Below are positions 25,442-40,790 of a DNA stretch of 64,000 nucleotides, piece by piece. The stretch covers positions 17,668,037-17,732,036 of the forward strand of contig CM036617.1 in assembly GCA_020746105.1 (NCBI GenBank), read 5' to 3'. A program made the translations under genes and the position numbers. The stretch's first letter is position 1. Every line of letters starts with the position of its first letter. This DNA is from Trogon surrucura (taxonomy: Eukaryota > Chordata > Aves > Trogoniformes > Trogonidae). The notes beneath the pieces are model-generated. The model searched no databases. It was not told where the DNA came from and was given only the letters and a program-made list of their open reading frames with translations.

Positions 25442-26682
25442 GTAAGATACTTTTCTAGAACTATACCCCTGCTCGGTAAGTGGAGCACTCAGTTTTACTT
25501 TGAAGCTATAGCACTTCACACACTGTTAACCATTTGTCACTAACATGTGGTTGCGCATAATGCAGTCTTTATGGTGCATGAAAGAACTTGGTTTTGTTGT
25601 TGCAGCCATCTAGACCAGAAAGGTACAATGGTACCCTCTTAAATTTTACCAAAATCAATGCAGCATAAAGGACTACTAAGTGTATCTTGTGGCTGAATTA
25701 GAATTTACAGAACTACGCTATGATTTCTGACTCATCTTTTTAATATTAGTAACATAACAGTTCTCAACGTAACTTTTCTACATTGCCAGGGAACATTCAT
25801 TTTTCTCTAAGATCAGCTATTTCCAGTCAAATTGCTAGTTCAGTACTTTAAGTCTAAACTGCACGTTCACACAGATAATGTTCAGAAAAGGGCAAAGAAA
25901 GAGTAAATGCAATATTTTATTATTAAAATAACCCATTCTTTAAGCCGTAATACCTGCCTGGCAAAGCACAGTGAATATAGGACAAAGTCTAATGTATGCT
26001 TTAAATTGTTTTATTTTTATTATCCCTCAAAGATTTTTAGTTGAGATGAAATATTTTATTGTACTTTGCTGTACTTGTACCTTAACTTAAAATCACTTCA
26101 GATTACTTTTAAGACCTCAGGCATTTGAAATGAGACATGTCTATTTTCTTAGGGTTTATAAATTAGATTTTCAGCATTACAAATATATAGTTCCTCAAGA
26201 AAGTTTTCCCATGCAAAATAATCACTGTAAACAATGAACTAGATGTTACAGTGAACTGCTAGTGGGATGTACAGTGAGGACAGACAAATCTACTCAGCTA
26301 CTTCAGCGGAGACACATGTCACTACTGGCTGTTCAGTAATGTTGGTAATAGGACTTCCTTATGCATCAAATTTTATATTTACTGTCAGAATCCTTTAGGA
26401 CATAAATCAAATCCCTGTCTTCACAGTTTTTTCCCTTGGGAGATTGGATCAGTAACCCACTTTTTTTTTTTTTTTCCCTGAATCTTCATTTTTTAAGTTG
26501 TGATAGTATACTTTTGTTTGTACTGATAAATGGCAGTCAGAGGAATTTAAGAAAGTAAAAATATGATACCCCTTTTAGCTAGCATCAAACATAGCGACTA
26601 GGAGAGAAGGATTCATGTTTGCTTCTTAGCTTACTTTAGCAGTTTGCGTTTACACAGTTTCCTGCAGTTCAGTTATGCCTCT

Positions 26683-26713
26683 AAAGACAAATTTTGTTAA
26701 AGAATTTGTCTTT
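26683..26713. repeat. Stem-loop, 11-bp perfect arms
   Basis: AAAGACAAATT at 26683-26693 is the reverse complement of AATTTGTCTTT at 26703-26713, with a 9-nt loop. No function is evident. Confidence 0.8.
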
Positions 26714-26799
26714 GTATGTGCTGAACAGATGGGCTTGAGAAACTAGTAAGTCAGGGATTATATGTGCATACGTACTTTATTTTTTCTTTCAATGTTGAG

Positions 26800-26838
26800 G
26801 GTCACTCTAGGAGTGACCTCAGATCTAGGAGATCTGAG
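26800..26838. repeat. Two adjacent perfect stem-loops
   Basis: GGTCACTC (26800-26807) pairs with GAGTGACC (26811-26818) across loop TAG. CTCAGATCT (26818-26826) pairs with AGATCTGAG (26830-26838) across loop AGG. The hairpins abut, sharing C26818. Confidence 0.85.
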
Positions 26839-27424
26839 AGCTACCACCATCCTATTTCAAAAAAGTGTGATTCTGACATTATGTTTTCCCTGCACTAACA
26901 GTGAGATAGTCATGCACTGCCTCTGTCTTCTAACGTCTGTTATATTATCTCATTATCTTCAGCCTAAATAGGAATCCTGGAATAAATACATTTACAGAAT
27001 AGGGTTGATATTGGAAACATACAGAGGAACAGAGATATGTCATTTAGAGCACTAGTGCAATGCTCATTCAAATCTGCCAACTTTGATGGAAATTGGATTA
27101 AGGCTTTAATATTCTGCAGGCACTTCTCTGTTGATTCGCCAAAGGCATTTCTTCAAAAACTGTCTGCCATTCCCTGCAATGTGTTACTTAGCTGTCAAGA
27201 CCACCCTAGCAATAATGTGATAAATTTATTTCTTGGGTTTGTTTCATTCTTTATTACACAAATGGAAATTACTAAGAAATGTCCTACATTATTCCCTGGT
27301 TTTAAGTCTTGGCTTCTAATGGAAACCTGCTGCTGTACATTTTTTATACTGCCTTGCTGACCTAGAACAGATTGGACCGACAGTGGGATATAAGGACAAA
27401 CAAAATCTTAAATTGATTTTCTAG

Positions 27425-31243
<3,819 letters not shown>

Positions 31244-31817
31244 TAAATGAGCTATGTATGATGTAGTGGCTAAGCAAACTTATATTAAACTGGACATGTG
31301 TGGTTTAAAAAAAAATTGGGTAATATTTCTGGTGGAAGCAGATTTAAGGTGCATTTTCTACTAAATACTGTTATTCAGTGCAACAAATTGAGGAACACAA
31401 AAACAAGCGTGCATTTTGGAGAGGTAGGATGTCAGTCAGTCAAGCATACTAATAAAAACCAGCTGGATGACATGTTGCTAAGTTTCTGGGTGAAGGAAAA
31501 TGGTCAGAACTCTGAATAGGAGATATTAGTTGTATCTTATCCACATATTTCTATCTTGCAATTTACTGGCATTTTTAGGCAGGGTCATTTGTACATTCCG
31601 TGTAAACATGAATCATAGGTTGTAACTAACATAAAGCTTTTAAGGGGGAAAGGAGAAGAGAGAGGAGGAAGAGAGAATGCCTTGAATACTTATATTTTCT
31701 GAAATTAGTTGCAGCATCTAACTCTGTGTCCTTGCTTGGTTTCTTGTGAGCAACTTAGGCAAATGCATGCTAATATACGTCTAAGCAGATCTTCCATGTC
31801 TGAAAGCATATACCTTA

Positions 31818-32008
31818 TCATAAAATCATAGAATCATAGAATGGCCTAGGCTGGAAGGGACCTTAGAGATCGTTTAATCCAACCTCCCTGTCATGGGCAG
31901 GGACGCCTCTCAACTAGATCAGGCAACACATGGGGACCCAATGGGGATCGAACCCGCGACCGTGGTGTTATCAGCACCACGCTCTAACCGAGTGAGCTAA
32001 CCAGCCCT
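31818..32008 (-). mobile_element. tRNA-Ile/CR1 composite SINE (TguSINE1-like), well-preserved copy
   Basis: Minus-strand SINE of about 190 bp. The head (minus strand from about 32006) reads like tRNA-Ile: GGCTGGTTAGCTCACTCGGT, then a GTGGTGCTGATAAC anticodon arm with anticodon GAT, then an intact B box GGTTCGATCCC. The A box differs slightly from consensus. The rest is a CR1 3' end (CATGACAGGGAGGTTGGATT on the minus strand) ending in ATTCTATGATTCTATGATTT. The head/tail arrangement is that of a Pol III SINE borrowing the tail of a CR1. The name is from memory of passerine SINEs; a similar lineage-specific family is possible. Confidence 0.92.
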
Positions 32009-34767
32009 CCAACCACTTTAAAAAGATAAGCCTGGGTATTTTGTTAACCTTTTCTCTTCTGTGCTCAAATGTATCCATTTTTAATGGTATAAAACAAAGA
32101 GTAGAAAATGCACTCGGGCTGAAGAATTTTACTGCCTTTGGAGGCGTTGTGGCCTGCTTTGTTTGTGAGGTCACCAGAACAAGAAAAAGGTGAGAAGCTG
32201 ATGGTGAATAGGAAAATCACAGCTGCTTGAGTAGGGCCAAAGCAATCAGGATGGAATTGCTGTTGGGCCAGAGGTAATAAGCCCAGTAAATAGGACCTCA
32301 GGTGAACTGTGTGTTCCCAAAGACATTTACATGCCAGGGTGAAGAGGAAGCAATGTTAAACTACAAACAGAGAGCAGACCTGCACACTGGGATGAACACA
32401 TTGCCAGTGTGTCACAGTATAGAGCTGTAGACCAAAGCAAAGCCTTTGTATGAGGCGTATTGGTGCAGTTGCTTTCTGAAAGTATGGCAGATGGCTGAAG
32501 AATAAATTTGGAAAGGGGAGTCTGTCTTCCTTCTCTCTTGGGAAAGCCAGTGTCCCCTGCAAGGCAATGTGTCTGACCTTTCTGTCACACCTGCAGACCT
32601 GTCAGTGGCTGGGGTACCTCAAAGGCACATGGTGAAATATGACCTTTCAGTCCCCAATTCCCAATTGTACAGGAAGGAAACAAAGGTGGAAAAGATGTGG
32701 TTAATTAGGCCACAACTTCAGTAACTCATTAGGGAATTTGCTTGGCAGCAAGCTGTTGACCTGTTGTTCCCATTTCAACATTTGTCACCTATTTTGGGAG
32801 ACGTGTCTGGCTGGCAAAGTTGCAGGGATGTCCTCACCCTCTTTTCTTGCCTACAATTTAAGGGGAGGGTAACTGCCAATATAGGAGCTATGTCTGTACT
32901 CTGCTAAAGTCCCGAGGTACTTTTCTTACCTTCTCAGGCATGCCTCTCTGCCACTCTTAAGCCATTACCTGTCTTTGATATATCAAGTCGTAAGAGCTTT
33001 GACAGATCTGGCCACTCACAAGAATATATTTCTCATTTATTACATAGTATTTTATATGTGATCATTCAACCAATTCGGTTCTCCAGCCTGACAAATCCTA
33101 TACAATAACGTGAGAAATGGCTATACTTAATTGAACTAAGAGGCCTTCACTTTCAATATCTTCTCCTGTCCTACATAACATGACTTATGAGTCACTCAGC
33201 AATATCTTTTCAGGACTAGCCTTTCCAGTCAGAGTAACGCATGCATCTAATCTTTAGGAAAGTGATTTTTGTTGCCCACAGCTTTAAGGATGTGAACAGA
33301 GCATCACAAAATGGCACAGCTAGTCGGAGGCAGACTTCCATAGTTCAGTAAAATGGGAGACAAGAGCCAATGCTCATATTAGTTTCATATATGCACTGTT
33401 TCTTACTTGGTTCTTGTCTGCAGAACACTTAGAAAACCTGCAGGTGAAGGGAAAAGGTGTGAGGAGAAGAGTCATGGACATGTAGTGGGATGATGGCTGC
33501 TGTGACTGGAAAGTTGCACTGGAGGGATACAGGCTCTTTAGGAAGGGCAGGCAGGGAAGATGAGAGCAGTGTTACCCTTTACATAAAAGAGCAGCTGGAG
33601 TACATGGAGCTCTGCCTGGGGATGGATAAGAAGCCATCTGAGAGTTTATGGGTTAGGATTAAAGAGAGGACAGGTCAAGAAGACATTATAGTGTGTGTCT
33701 GCTATATGCCATCTGATCAGGAAGAGCAAGTGGATCAGGCCCTCTACAGACAGATAGGAGCAGCTTCATATTCACAGACCTGGTCATCATGAGGGACTGC
33801 GGACAGCCCAATGTCTGCTGGTGAGACAGCACAGACATAAGCAATCCGGGAGTTTCCTGGAGTCCATTGACAACACCATACTCCTGCAAGGGATAGAGGA
33901 GCCAGTGTGAAAAAGTTCAATGCTGGACCTACTACTCATCAACAAGAAGGGGCTTGTTGGGGATGGGACGTGAAGGTCAGTGAATGTGAGATGGTATAGC
34001 TCAGGAGCCTAAGGGCAAGGAAGAGAGTGAAAAGCAGGATCACACTTGAGGCGAGCAGACTTTGGCTTCCTCAAATATCTGCTTGGAATATAAGGAGTAA
34101 GGCCCTGGAGGAAAAATAGGCCTAAGAGAGCTGCTTAATATTCAAGAGTCATCTCCAAGCTCAAGAGAGTTCCATTCCAACAAGTAAGAAGTCAGGCAAA
34201 AACTCCAGGAGGCCTGCATGGATGAACAAAGAGGCTCCAGCCAAACTGAAACATAAAAAAGAAGCATACAGAGGGTGGAAAGAAAGATGTAACCTGAGAG
34301 TATCCAGGGAACGAAGTTAGGAAAGCTGAAGCCCAAATAGAATTGAATCTGACCAGGGACAAAGACAACAAGGACTTCTGTATGTACACAGGTGACAAAA
34401 GCATGACTAAGGAAAATGTAGGCCCTTTGCTCAGTGAGACAAAAGCCTTGAGGACACAGGGCATGGAAAAGGCAGAGATACTGAATGCCTTCTTTGTCTT
34501 AGACCAGCCTTCAGGAATCGCAGGTCCCAAAGACAAGGAAGAAAGTCTGGAGCAAGGAATATGTACCATTGGTGAAAGAGGATGAGGTCAGGGAATATTT
34601 AAGCAAACTGCACATACATAAGGCCATGGGCCCATATGGGATGTATCCACAAATGCTGAGGAAACTGGCAGATGTCATTGCAAGGCCTTTCAGTAATCTT
34701 TGATTGATCATAGTTACTGGGGGAAGTGCCTAAATACTGGAGGAAAGTAAATGTCACTACTGTCTTC

Positions 34768-35487
34768 ACAGAATCACAGAATGTCAGGGTTTGGAAGGGA
34801 CCTCGAAAGATCATCAAGTCCAATCCCCCTGCCAGAGCAGGAACGCCTAGATAATGCTACATAGGAACGTGTCCAGGCAGGTCTTGAATGTCTCCAGAGA
34901 AGGAGACTCCACAACCTCCCTGGGCAGCCTGTTCCAGTGCTCCGTCACCCTCACTGAGAAGTTTCTTCTTGAGTTTAAGCGGAACCTCTTATGCTCCAGT
35001 TTCAGCCCATTACCCCTTGTCCTATCATTGGTTGTCACCGAGAGGAGCCTAGCTCCGTCCTTGTGACACTCACCCTTGATATATTTGTAAACATTAATAA
35101 GGTCACCCCTCAGTCTCCTCTTCTCCAAACTAAGGAGTCCCAGCTCCCTCAGCCTTTCCTCAGAAGGGAGATGCTCCACTCCCTTAATCATCCTAGTTGC
35201 CCTGTGCTGGACTCTCTCCAGCAGTTCCCTGTCTTTCTTGAACTGAGGGGCCCAGAACTGGACACAGTATTCCAGATGTGGCCTCACCAGGGCAGAGTAG
35301 AGGGGAAGGAGAACCTCTCTCGACCTACTAACCACCCCCCTTCTAATACACCCCAGGATGCCATTGGCCTTCCTGGCCACAAGGGCACACTGCTGGCTCA
35401 TGGTCATCCTGCTGTCCACCAAGACTCCCAGGTCCCTTTCCCCTACACTGCTCTCTAATAAGTCATTCCCCAACTTATACTGGAACC
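34768..35487 (-). mobile_element. Younger CR1 LINE inserted into the old CR1, antisense
   Basis: A 720-bp 5'-truncated CR1 on the minus strand, from FQYKLGNDL (about 35487) to the TCACAGAATCACAGAATG tail at 34768. One frame of 208 codons (35473-34847) covers [58 protein letters not shown] and [17 protein letters not shown]. It is very similar to 20649-21390, so the two are recent copies of one subfamily. CTTCA occurs at both junctions (34764-34768 and 35487-35491) and may be a short target duplication. Confidence 0.95.
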
Positions 35488-36350
35488 TTCAAGAGGGCTA
35501 GAAGAAGAACCCAGGGAACTACACCTTGATTCCTGGTAAGGTGGTGGAGAAGCTATTCTTGCAAACCATTTCCAAGAAAAACAGATGGTCAGCAGGACTT
35601 GTGAGTAGTCAGCTGACTTCACCAAGGGGAAGTCATGCTTGATAAACTTGATAAACGTCTAGAATGAAGTGACTGGCCTGATATATGAGGGGAGAACAGT
35701 GAATATTGTCTACCTAGACTTCACTAAGGCCTTTCACACTGTGTCCTCTAAGATCCTCCTAGAGAAGCTATATGTGTATAGGCTAGATAACAAGTGAGGC
35801 AGATTGAAACCTGGATGAAGAGCCAGGCTCAGAGAGTACTGATCAGTGATCTGAATTGGAGGCCAGTAACTAATGGTGTGCGCCAGGTGTCAAAGCTGGG
35901 CCCCATTTAACATCTTCATTAAGATCTGGGGCAGAGTGTTCCACCAGCAAGTTTTCCAAACTGGGGGGAGTGGCAGATATGCCAGGGGTCATGCTACCAT
36001 ACAGAGGGACCTTGAAAGGCTGAAAAAATGGGCAACAGAGACCTGATGAAGTTCAACAAAGGCCAGTGCAAAGTCAGAAAGGAGCACGCACAGGAACCAA
36101 TGCTGAGAACTACTCAGCTAGAAAACAGGTTGGCAGAAAAGGCACTGGGGATCCTGGTAGACACCAAGCAGAACATGAGTCCGTAATATGCTCTCCCAGC
36201 AGAGACAGTTAATGGTGTCCTGGGTGGCATTAGACAAAAGTACTGGCAGCAAGTCGAGTGGTGATCCTTCCCCTATACTCAGCACTGATGAGGCCACATC
36301 TGGAGTGCTGTGTCTATTTCTCAGCTTCTCAGTACAAGAGAGATATGGAC

Positions 36351-36450
36351 ATAGAATCATAGAACAGTTTTGGTTGGAAGAGACCTTCAAGATCATCGAG
36401 TCCAACCTTTGTCCTAGCCCTATGAACCCACTAAACCATGTCCCTCAGCA
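36351..36450 (-). mobile_element. CR1 3'-tail fragment inserted into the old CR1, antisense
   Basis: About 100 bp: plus-strand ATAGAATCATAGAACAG, then the GGAAGAGACCTTCAAGATCA core, up to ACTAAACCATGTCCCTCAGC. On the minus strand this is the 3' end of the same CR1 subfamily as the sense copy at 22.3-22.9 kb. The host element is continuous on either side (AAGAGAGATATGGAC before, AGGGAAAGAGTCCAG after). Confidence 0.88.
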
Positions 36451-36952
36451 CATGAGGGAAAGAGTCCAGTGAAGGAAAGGCTGAGAGAGCTGAGACTGTT
36501 CAGCCTGGAGAAGAGAAGGTACAAGAGGGATCTTATCAATATGTGCAAGTACCTGAAGGGAGGGTGCAAAGAAGATTGAGGCAGGCTCTTTTCAGTGGTG
36601 CCCAGGCACAGGACTAGAGGAAATAGGCACAAACTGACACCCAGGGTGTTTTCTCTGAGTATCAGGAAACACTTGTTTTCTGTGAGGGTTACCAAGTGCT
36701 GACATAAGTTGCCTAGGGAGGTTGTGGAGGCTACATCCCTGGAGATATTCAAAAGCCATCCAGACACAGTCCTGGGCAACTGGCTCTAGGTTGAGCAGAA
36801 GGGATTGGAACAAATGACCTCCAGAGGTCCCTTCCCACCTCAATCATTCTGTGAATCTGTCATTCACCATTCATCACATCACCAAGATTTTATTTTCTTT
36901 TTTTTAAGAAAGAAAGAAAAAATAAAAAAGGTATATACCACATATATGTGTA

Positions 36953-36992
36953 CATAAGACACATAAGTGCATAAGTGCATAAGTGCATAAGA
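36953..36992. repeat. 8-bp tandem repeat (CATAAGTG)n
   Basis: Four to five units of CATAAGTG / CATAAGAC lie in a row just downstream of the nested CR1. An A-rich GAAA microsatellite precedes it at 36901-36930. Confidence 0.85.
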
Positions 36993-38819
36993 CAGTCTAA
37001 GATTTGATTTAACTCCTGAATTCTGACTTGTGCAACTAACATGAAAATTGCTTATCAAAAATTTTCAGTATTCTGTTGCCCCCAGTGACCTATGGGCTTC
37101 AGCACTTCAGCGGTCGCTACAAGGCACAGAGATCTTGAGAAATGACACTATTCATTCTAATGCCAAACTGTAATGTCAAACTTATTTTGAGGCAGATATT
37201 TTTTGCAATGGTGTTACTAAAAGAAAAATTCAGCCCCTGTAGCCTCTGTATAAGTGGATGCAAATATCATAAAGTCCAGCTGTATTCCAAATAGAAGTAG
37301 ATGTACTTTAATAGCTGAATCAATCTTATACTTTGAGGAGTTTTTTTTACCTTGGGTCTTTAAGGTATTTATAAGAAAACGTATTGTTATTTAGTGCTCT
37401 CACAGTGACCATCAATCTATATCCTTATTCAAGTGTCATTATATAGTTTATACATTTATTCAGTAATCTAATCCCAGAGGTACTTTGGTGCAAGTTTGAG
37501 GTGCACACATGCAAGCTCACACTGACACACACAACTAAAATTCCTTTTAAAAATGCTTGCCATTCTTTAAAAATCTCCTTTATCTCTGTTTGCGTTTTCA
37601 TATGGTACTTAGTTTTATAACACAGTACATGATTCATTTCTGCTTTCCTTCTGAACTTGCCAGCAGTGAGAAATTTCACAATGAAAAACAATCATTCACT
37701 TTTATAATGAGCTTCCCAAATTGCTAAGTTTTGGTGCACATATTCTGCCTTTAGCAGGTCACAGTTTTTGACAAGAACTTGACATTTTCAGTTATCAGTG
37801 CTATCTGTGACTATGTTTGTTTGAATGAAAAATAATATTTGTTAACAGTGCATCCTACTAGGAGGAAAACCTCCCCCTCCACCATATCATCAAAGCTGGA
37901 TTCCTGTTAGCTGCAGACATCTAAATCAAGACTCCTGTGCTGTAGTAGGAATTGCAGAGAGAAAAGGCACATTTCACCTAAATATACCAGAAATTGTGCA
38001 TGGGAAGTGTTTGTGCTTATGTGCTTCACCAATAAGTCACTCTTATTCAGTCATACTCATTTACTAATGTTGAATTACTTCATGTATTTGCAATTCTCTA
38101 TAGTGAGTGTGTCTGCACACTGCTAAAATGGCTTGCCTTTCCATATTTTTTTTTCAGAAATTAATGAAATAATAAGTACAAAAATCAAGAGGAAGGTTGG
38201 CTTTTTTAAGAATGTAGAAGATTCTTTATTGCATATGAAACCAGGAACCAAAAAACACTTCCCTGCACTTCTAGACTCTCATATCACATCACTGTATTGA
38301 TCTGAACATGATGTTTCTTCACTTCATGGAGGCAAAATCCTGTGTGATGATGAATTTTTGTTTGCATTCTACAATAATGGTAGAAATAATATTAGCTGCA
38401 TAACTGATCATTTAGACAGTTTCCATCATACTGCAGCCTTTTTGTCCAAGTCACAGTCTGTCCTTTGGCACTGACAGTCACGTTGGAGCTCTGTCTGGAG
38501 CCTGCTTTCCCTTTTCTCTTCTGATAAGATGGACAAGGCGTTCCTCTCTCCTAGCTCTTGGTCCCATGAACTCCTAATTAATCAAGGAAGGAGTATAGGA
38601 GGAGTTGCTACTGACTGGTCCCCAGGTGCTTCTGAAAAGTGAGCTGTGCCAGCTTGAATTGCATCTCTTTGATAGGAACCTTTAAAAATCACTGCTGGTG
38701 TCTGTAGCTTTCCTGGGGGGAAAAAAAAAAATCCGTCTCTTAATTCCTTAGGTTCTCAGCAGCCTGGAGTGTTCCTTTAGGTGGAATTAGAGCACTGTTC
38801 TACTGAAGTGTTTGTGTTA

Positions 38820-39646
38820 GAATCATAGAAGGCTTTGGGTGGAAGGGCCTGTTAAAGATCATCTAGGCCAATACCATGCAGTGAGCAGGGACATCTTTAG
38901 ATCAGGTTGCTCAGAGCCCCATCAAGCCTGACTTTGCAGGCCTCCAGCAATGGGGCTTCTACCACCTCTGTGGGCAACCTGTTCCAGTGCTTTGCTACCC
39001 TCATCATAAAAAAATTCTTCCTTATATATAGTCTAAATCTACCCTCTTTTAAACCTGTTCCAGTGCTTTGCTACCCTCACCATAAAAAAATTCTTCCTTA
39101 TATATAGTCTAAATCTACCCTCTTTTAATTTAAAATCAGTACCCCTTGTCTTATCACAACAGGCCCTGCTAAAAAAAAATTGTTCCCATCTTTCTTGTAG
39201 GCCATGTTTAAGTATTGAAAAGCCACAATAATGCCTCCTGAGAACCTTCTTTTCTCCAGACTGAACAATTCCAACTCTCTCAGCCTGTCCTCATAGCAGA
39301 TGTATTTCAGCTCATTTTTGTGGACCTTCTCTGGACGCACTCCATGTCCTTCTTGTGTTGGGGGTTCCAGAGCTGAATGCGGTAGTGCAGCTGGGATCCC
39401 ACAAGAGAGTAGAAGGGAAGAGTCGACCTGCTGGACACACTTCTTTTGATGTAGATGAGGATGCAATTGGCTTTCTAGCTGCAAGCACACATTGCTGGCT
39501 CATGTCCAGCTTCTCATCCACCAGTACCACCAGGTCCTTCTTGGCAGGGCTGCTCGCAATCCCTTCATACACAGGGGTTGCTCCAATCTACGTGTAGGAC
39601 CTTGCACCTGACCTTGTACCTCATGAGGTTCACATAAATCTCCATG
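38820..39646 (-). mobile_element. CR1 LINE fragment, antisense, with internal duplication
   Basis: Minus-strand CR1 3' end. The tail side starts AGAATCATAGAAGGCTTTGG at about 38820 on the plus strand. The RT C-terminal part ([20 protein letters not shown] near 39230-39300; KDLVVLVDEKLDMSQQCVLA near 39480-39545) lies further right. It is interrupted by stops and shifts. A 76-bp block is duplicated inside it. Confidence 0.9.
38976..39127. repeat. 76-bp direct tandem duplication inside a CR1
   Basis: The unit at 38976-39051 (from AACCTGTTCCAGTGCTTTGC to ACCCTCTTTTA) is repeated at 39052-39127 with, by eye, one difference (CATCAT versus CACCAT). Period is 76 bp. Confidence 0.93.
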
Positions 39647-40348
39647 TTGTATGTTTGGCATGGAGCTGAGTGCTGTCAGTGCTGGGAACAAGCACTGAAC
39701 CATAACCAGCAACCTTGTCAGAGGATCCACAGAAAACCACGATTTAGTTGCAGAAAAGAGTGCCTAGAAGGGGAGAACAGAGGGTGGGTTTTTTTTAGTG
39801 AGCCACAGGTTAGATATGAGAGAGCCGCTTTGGCTGAGAGACCTGTGTTTGGTGTGCTGAAAGGATTGGCAGGAAGGTGGAGTTAGACATCTGCAACTTA
39901 ACCACGTTTTTGCAGACAGTGTCTGCAACTGGAAGTGATAACGCCTGATCTTTATAGTTGCTACCAGGGATAGGTGTGCAGAAAGACTCTTGCTTATACT
40001 TGCTCCTGGAGAAACCAAGGTTGCCACTAAAGCTTGTGTGCCACATTGGGGTGCCATAAAGTAAAAGAGCTGTAAGTAAGTAAAAGGTCTCACCTTTGAC
40101 ACTGTGTTATAAGACAGGATTTATAAAAACAGTGAAGTACTTTAGGTCTCGTATCTTATTTTGGACATCCTAAAACACAGTCATAGGCTGTGGAGATATT
40201 TTGGCAGTATGTGGGGAGTTCTAAGTGTTTGTTGAGCAGCGCCCAAAAACATCAATGAAAGTTTGAAGAGTAATCTCCTTTTCTCAGACCTTTATCCCAT
40301 CTGCAGCATGCCAACTGCATCCCAGGACCCTCACAGGACAGGGTGTTT

Positions 40349-40790
40349 CATAGAATTATAGAATCACAGAATGGCCTAGGCTGGAAGGGACCTTAGAGAT
40401 GATCTAATCCAACCACCCTGTCACAGGCAGGGACGCCTCTCAACTCGATCAGGCTACTCAAGGCTCTGTCCAACTTGGCCTTGAACACTTCCAAGGAAGA
40501 GGCAGCCACAACGTCTCTGGGCAATTTATTCCAAAATCTTGTGACCCTCATACTGAAGAATTTCTTCCTAAGATCTATTCTCCTTCAACTTAAATTTATT
40601 CTCCTTCAACTTAAACCCATTTCCCCTTGTCCTATCAGTGGATGCTCTTGTAAAAAGTCGACGCTTTTGTAAAAAGTCCCTCCCCAGCCTTCCTGTAGGA
40701 TCTCTTCAGGTATTGGAAGGCAGCTATTAGGTCCCCCCGAATTCTTCTCTTTTCAAGACTGAACAATCCCAGCTCCCACATCACTGCCAG
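40349..40790 (-). mobile_element. CR1 LINE sharing its tail with the SINEs, antisense
   Basis: Minus-strand CR1. The plus strand begins ATAGAATTATAGAATCACAG, then the GGCCTAGGCTGGAAGGGACC core also found in both SINEs, and goes on past their junction into CR1 coding sequence ([40 protein letters not shown] end near 40700-40780). That makes it a copy of the likely LINE partner of the SINEs. Two small internal tandem duplications lie at 40577-40615 (period 21) and 40648-40678 (period 19). Confidence 0.9.

Larger units (their letters stand above)
25442..27424 (+). other. GRIA4 intron 5
   Basis: About 2 kb of AT-rich sequence without recognised interspersed repeats. It has a poly-T run near 26461-26475, an 11-bp-arm stem-loop at 26683-26713 and a pair of adjacent stem-loops at 26800-26838. 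Confidence 0.9.
33475..36865 (+). mobile_element. Old long CR1 LINE, split by two younger insertions
   Basis: Plus-strand CR1 covering endonuclease to 3' end, about 2.57 kb of its own sequence. The endonuclease part reads VTLYIKEQLEYMELCLGMDK and SLWVRIKERTG near 33568-33680, and CVCYMPSDQEEQVDQALYRQ near 33697-33755. After the connector region the RT begins (KVNVTTVF) and is cut at 34767. It resumes at 35488 and keeps VYLDFTKAFHTVS (35707-35747). The catalytic ADD box is missing: SKF joins directly to SKLGG near 35946-35972. A second insertion sits at 36351-36450, after which the 3' end runs to the AATCATTCTGTGAATCTG tail at about 36842-36865. Many stops and frameshifts: dead. Confidence 0.93.

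Noticed and set aside
31971..32008. A functional tRNA-Ile gene on the minus strand
   Set aside because: The tRNA-like part runs straight into a CR1 tail and lacks the 3' acceptor-stem pairing expected of a mature tRNA, so it is a SINE head.
33490..33792. An independent host gene with an endonuclease-like protein
   Set aside because: The translation is the CR1 endonuclease domain and belongs to the nested LINE at 33475-36865.
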